Below, one piece after another: positions 17,325-18,966 of a stretch of 18,966 bases of DNA. A program made the position numbers and the translations under genes. Every line of letters begins with the position of its first letter. Within the stretch, counting starts at the first letter, position 1. The stretch is from an uncultured Desulfuromonadales bacterium (lineage in GTDB: Bacteria > Desulfobacterota > Desulfuromonadia > Desulfuromonadales > Geopsychrobacteraceae), in assembly GCA_947259685.1 (NCBI GenBank), contig CAMYNC010000067.1, forward strand, positions 1 to 18,966, in the 5' to 3' direction. The notes below the pieces were generated by a model. That model saw nothing but the letters and a program-made list of their open reading frames with translations. It did not search any database and had not been told where the DNA came from.

Positions 17325-18558
17325 GAATGATCTCTCCCTGAAAAATCCGCTGCCGCGGCCGGATACTTCCCACCTCTCCAGCCAGTTGGGCCGGATGGTC
17401 GATATCCCAGAGCAGCAGGTCCGCCTGTTTGCCGACGCTCAGCATCCCCAGGGAAGCCCCTAAACCCAGGGCCTTGGCGGCGTTGCGGGTCACTGCGGCC
17501 AAGGCCTCTTCCGGGGTCAGACCGAAAAGGGTGCAGCCCATGTTCAGCATCAGCCGGATCGACGCCAGGGGGCTGGTTCCCGGATTGAGATCGCTGGCCA
17601 GAGCCATGGGGACCCCATGACGACGCAGCAATTCCACCGGCGGCCTGCGGCTTTCCCGCAGAAAGTAGAAGGCTCCGGGTAGCAGTGTGGCCACCGTCCC
17701 GGCGGACTGCAGCGCCGAAACCCCGGCCTCATCCAGATACTCAAGGTGATCGGCGGACCAGGCACCGAAACGGGCTGCCAGTGCAGCAGCACCGCTGGGT
17801 GAGAGCTGCTCAGCATGAACCTTGATCCCCAGTCCCGCTTCCCGGGCTGCAACAAAGATCTGTTCGCTCTGCTCCAGATTAAAAGCGATCTTCTCGCAAA
17901 AGACGTCGACCGCATCGGCCAACTTTTCCTCGACCACCCGGGGCAGCAGTTCCTGACAGATCAGCTCCACATAGCGGTCCGGTTGTTCGTAGAACTCAGG
18001 CGGCACACAGTGGGCGGCCAGCAAGGTGGTGCTGACGCGAAGCGGATATTCCCGGGCCAAAGCCCTGGCAGCCCGCAACATCTTGAGTTCATCAGCGATG
18101 GTCAGTCCGTAGCCGGACTTAATCTCGACGGTCGTGACCCCTTCGGCCAGCAAAGCTTCGATACGCGGCCGGGCTTGCGCGACCAACTGCTCCTGACTCA
18201 GTTCCCGGGTGGCCCTGACCGTCGCAAGAATGCCACCGCCAGCCCTGGCGATCTCTTGGTAACTTTCCCCCAGGAGGCGCTGTTCAAACTCCCGAGCCCG
18301 GTGACCACCGTAGACCAGGTGGGTGTGACTATCGATTAGCCCAGGAGTCAGCCAGCCCCCCCGCCCGTCGATTACCTCACCGGCGAAGTTGGACAGATCG
18401 ACCTTCACCATCGGCAGAATCACCTCAATCCGGCCCTGGCGAACGCCCAGTGCCTGATTGTCCAGCAGTCCGTAGGGCGAAGCAACGACAGGATCGAGGG
18501 TTGCCAGCTTCAGGTTGATCCACAAACGCTCACAATGTGAAAACTCGTCTTTAAGCAT
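17308..18558 (-). CDS. hutI: Imidazolonepropionase
   Basis: HutI opens the ring of 4-imidazolone-5-propionate to give N-formimidoylglutamate. The 416-aa product is a metal-dependent amidohydrolase. H-T-H (78-80) is in [16 protein letters not shown], and His248 is in KVHAEQ. His271 is in SADHLEYL, and Asp323 is in [11 protein letters not shown]. The [13 protein letters not shown] stretch is typical of HutI. The start at 18558 has AAGG about 5 nt upstream. It is the first gene of the hut operon, so the order is I-G-U-H. No HutC-type repressor gene is present in the window. Confidence 0.97.
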   Translation of the reverse strand: MLKDEFSHCERLWINLKLATLDPVVASPYGLLDNQALGVRQGRIEVILPMVKVDLSNFAGEVIDGRGGWLTPGLIDSHTHLVYGGHRAREFEQRLLGESYQEIARAGGGILATVRATRELSQEQLVAQARPRIEALLAEGVTTVEIKSGYGLTIADELKMLRAARALAREYPLRVSTTLLAAHCVPPEFYEQPDRYVELICQELLPRVVEEKLADAVDVFCEKIAFNLEQSEQIFVAAREAGLGIKVHAEQLSPSGAAALAARFGAWSADHLEYLDEAGVSALQSAGTVATLLPGAFYFLRESRRPPVELLRRHGVPMALASDLNPGTSPLASIRLMLNMGCTLFGLTPEEALAAVTRNAAKALGLGASLGMLSVGKQADLLLWDIDHPAQLAGEVGSIRPRQRIFQGEIIHASPG

Positions 18559-18606
18559 CTATGCCTTTACCTTTCAGACAAGTGTTTGCGTTGAATGATT
18601 AAGATT

Positions 18607-18635
18607 ATTATAGCGTACTCCGATAACCGGGCGAA
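18607..18635 (-). promoter_or_regulatory. Candidate promoter of the hutIGUH operon
   Basis: On the minus strand a perfect TATAAT lies at 18607-18612. The hexamer 17 bp upstream (TTCGCC, 18630-18635) is a poor -35 match. The leader to hutI would be about 45 nt. Such a promoter with a weak -35 would suit activator or repressor control, but no operator was recognised. Confidence 0.4.
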
Positions 18636-18654
18636 AAAACTCAATGGAGACCAA

Positions 18655-18735
18655 ATGAGAGTGCCGAAGGTGCATCCCCGCGACCTGAAGATCAATGAGT
18701 TTATCTATCTGGGCGGCGGCCTCGGCGGGTGTTAA
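18655..18735 (+). CDS. Possible 26-aa small ORF
   Basis: ATG at 18655 is preceded by TGGAG with 5-nt spacing and runs 26 codons to TAA at 18733-18735. The peptide starts MRVPKVHPRDLK, has a short hydrophobic part, and ends in a Gly-rich tail with a final Cys. No family is recognised. It overlaps a startless frame on the other strand, so at most one of the two is likely to be meaningful. Length alone gives it little weight; the ribosome binding site is its main support. Confidence 0.22.
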   Translation: MRVPKVHPRDLKINEFIYLGGGLGGC

Positions 18736-18875
18736 GTGAGTTGGCGCCTCAGTTTCATCATGCAGCTTCTGATCCCAGGCGTTAACTGAGTTATGTTCGT
18801 CTTTTCAAGCCAGCAGGCGATTGCCATCTCATTAAGTTCTGATAGAAGTAAAATACATAGAGCAAGACAATATAG

Positions 18876-18955
18876 AAATCCCGACAAAGCCAATCCTTCC
18901 GTGAGGGGGGGACGGAAAGCAAGGGGTTATGTACCGGGAGACAGGTCGGTTTTCA
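18876..18955 (+). ncRNA. GEMM-I-like cyclic dinucleotide riboswitch candidate
   Basis: A P1 stem CCGAC (18881-18885) / GTCGG (18945-18949) encloses the GEMM-I layout. First comes ACAAAGCCAA, then a stem TCCTTCC/GGGGGGG (18894-18900, 18905-18911) closed by a GTGA (GNRA) tetraloop. GGGACGGAAAGC follows, which corresponds to the conserved GGGACGCAAAGCC strand, and then a short second hairpin region with ACAGGTCGG. The core half fits well; the P3 half is more degenerate. The family senses c-di-GMP or 3',3'-cGAMP. The controlled gene would lie to the right, outside the window. Confidence 0.6.
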
Positions 18956-18966
18956 GGCGAAAAGTG

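Larger units (their letters stand above)
18574..18804 (-). pseudogene. Startless 76-codon open frame, possible gene remnant
   Basis: Between a TGA at 18805-18807 and a TGA at 18574-18576 the minus strand is open for 76 codons with protein-like composition (segments such as LTPAEAAAQIDKLIDLQV and HSHLVSIEFFRPVIGV). There is no ATG before codon 48 or so and no Shine-Dalgarno at the upstream end. Just upstream another minus-strand frame (ELNEMAIACWLEKTNITQ) looks similar, as after a frameshift. The family was not recognised. It overlaps the candidate hut promoter, which argues that it is no longer functional as a gene, or that the promoter lies elsewhere. Confidence 0.3.

Overview
The window looks like a chromosomal segment of a Gram-negative bacterium of the Desulfuromonadales/Geobacterales type. 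This rests on a complete Tol-Pal envelope module, GTP cyclohydrolase IB (FolE2) beside QueC, an ACR3-type arsenite carrier, and a GEMM-I riboswitch candidate of the kind common in Geobacter relatives. No rRNA or other phylogenetic marker is present, so the taxonomy is an inference.

Layout, left to right. Positions 1-4830 hold the Tol-Pal cluster on the minus strand, transcribed as tolQ-tolR-tolA-tolB-pal-cpoB. cpoB runs off the left edge. A good sigma70-type promoter precedes tolQ (4880-4908) and a second precedes pal (1434-1461). A hairpin/U-tract terminator lies between pal and cpoB. Positions 4910-7100 hold a TIGR04282/DUF2064 nucleotidyltransferase-like glycosyltransferase, folE2 and queC, all on the minus strand and closely spaced. 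Pyruvate kinase (7252-8739, minus) follows, separated from queC by a hairpin-forming repeat. Divergent from pyk is a bifunctional class A penicillin-binding protein (9014-11413, plus).

Positions 11414-12000 are a non-coding zone packed with fold-back elements. A 161-bp MITE-like element is flanked by CTAG duplications and sits on the PBP stop codon. Two further hairpin structures follow. A second 161-bp element has perfect 16-bp terminal inverted repeats and TGAAA direct repeats, and it ends just upstream of the acr3 ribosome binding site. acr3 (12021-13088, plus) has no arsR or arsC near it in this window.

Positions 13129-18558 are a compact histidine-utilisation operon on the minus strand, hutI-hutG-hutU-hutH. 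Its junctions overlap or abut, and together the enzymes convert histidine to glutamate and formamide. The right end (18559-18966) holds a candidate hut promoter, a startless 76-codon open frame that may be a gene remnant, a 26-codon ORF with a good Shine-Dalgarno on the other strand, and a GEMM-I-like cyclic dinucleotide riboswitch facing out of the window.

Most genes are ordinary housekeeping or catabolic genes. The parts most worth following up are the stacked mobile-element remnants around acr3, the riboswitch candidate at the right edge, and a triplet of DnaA-box-like 9-mers at the folE2/glycosyltransferase junction.
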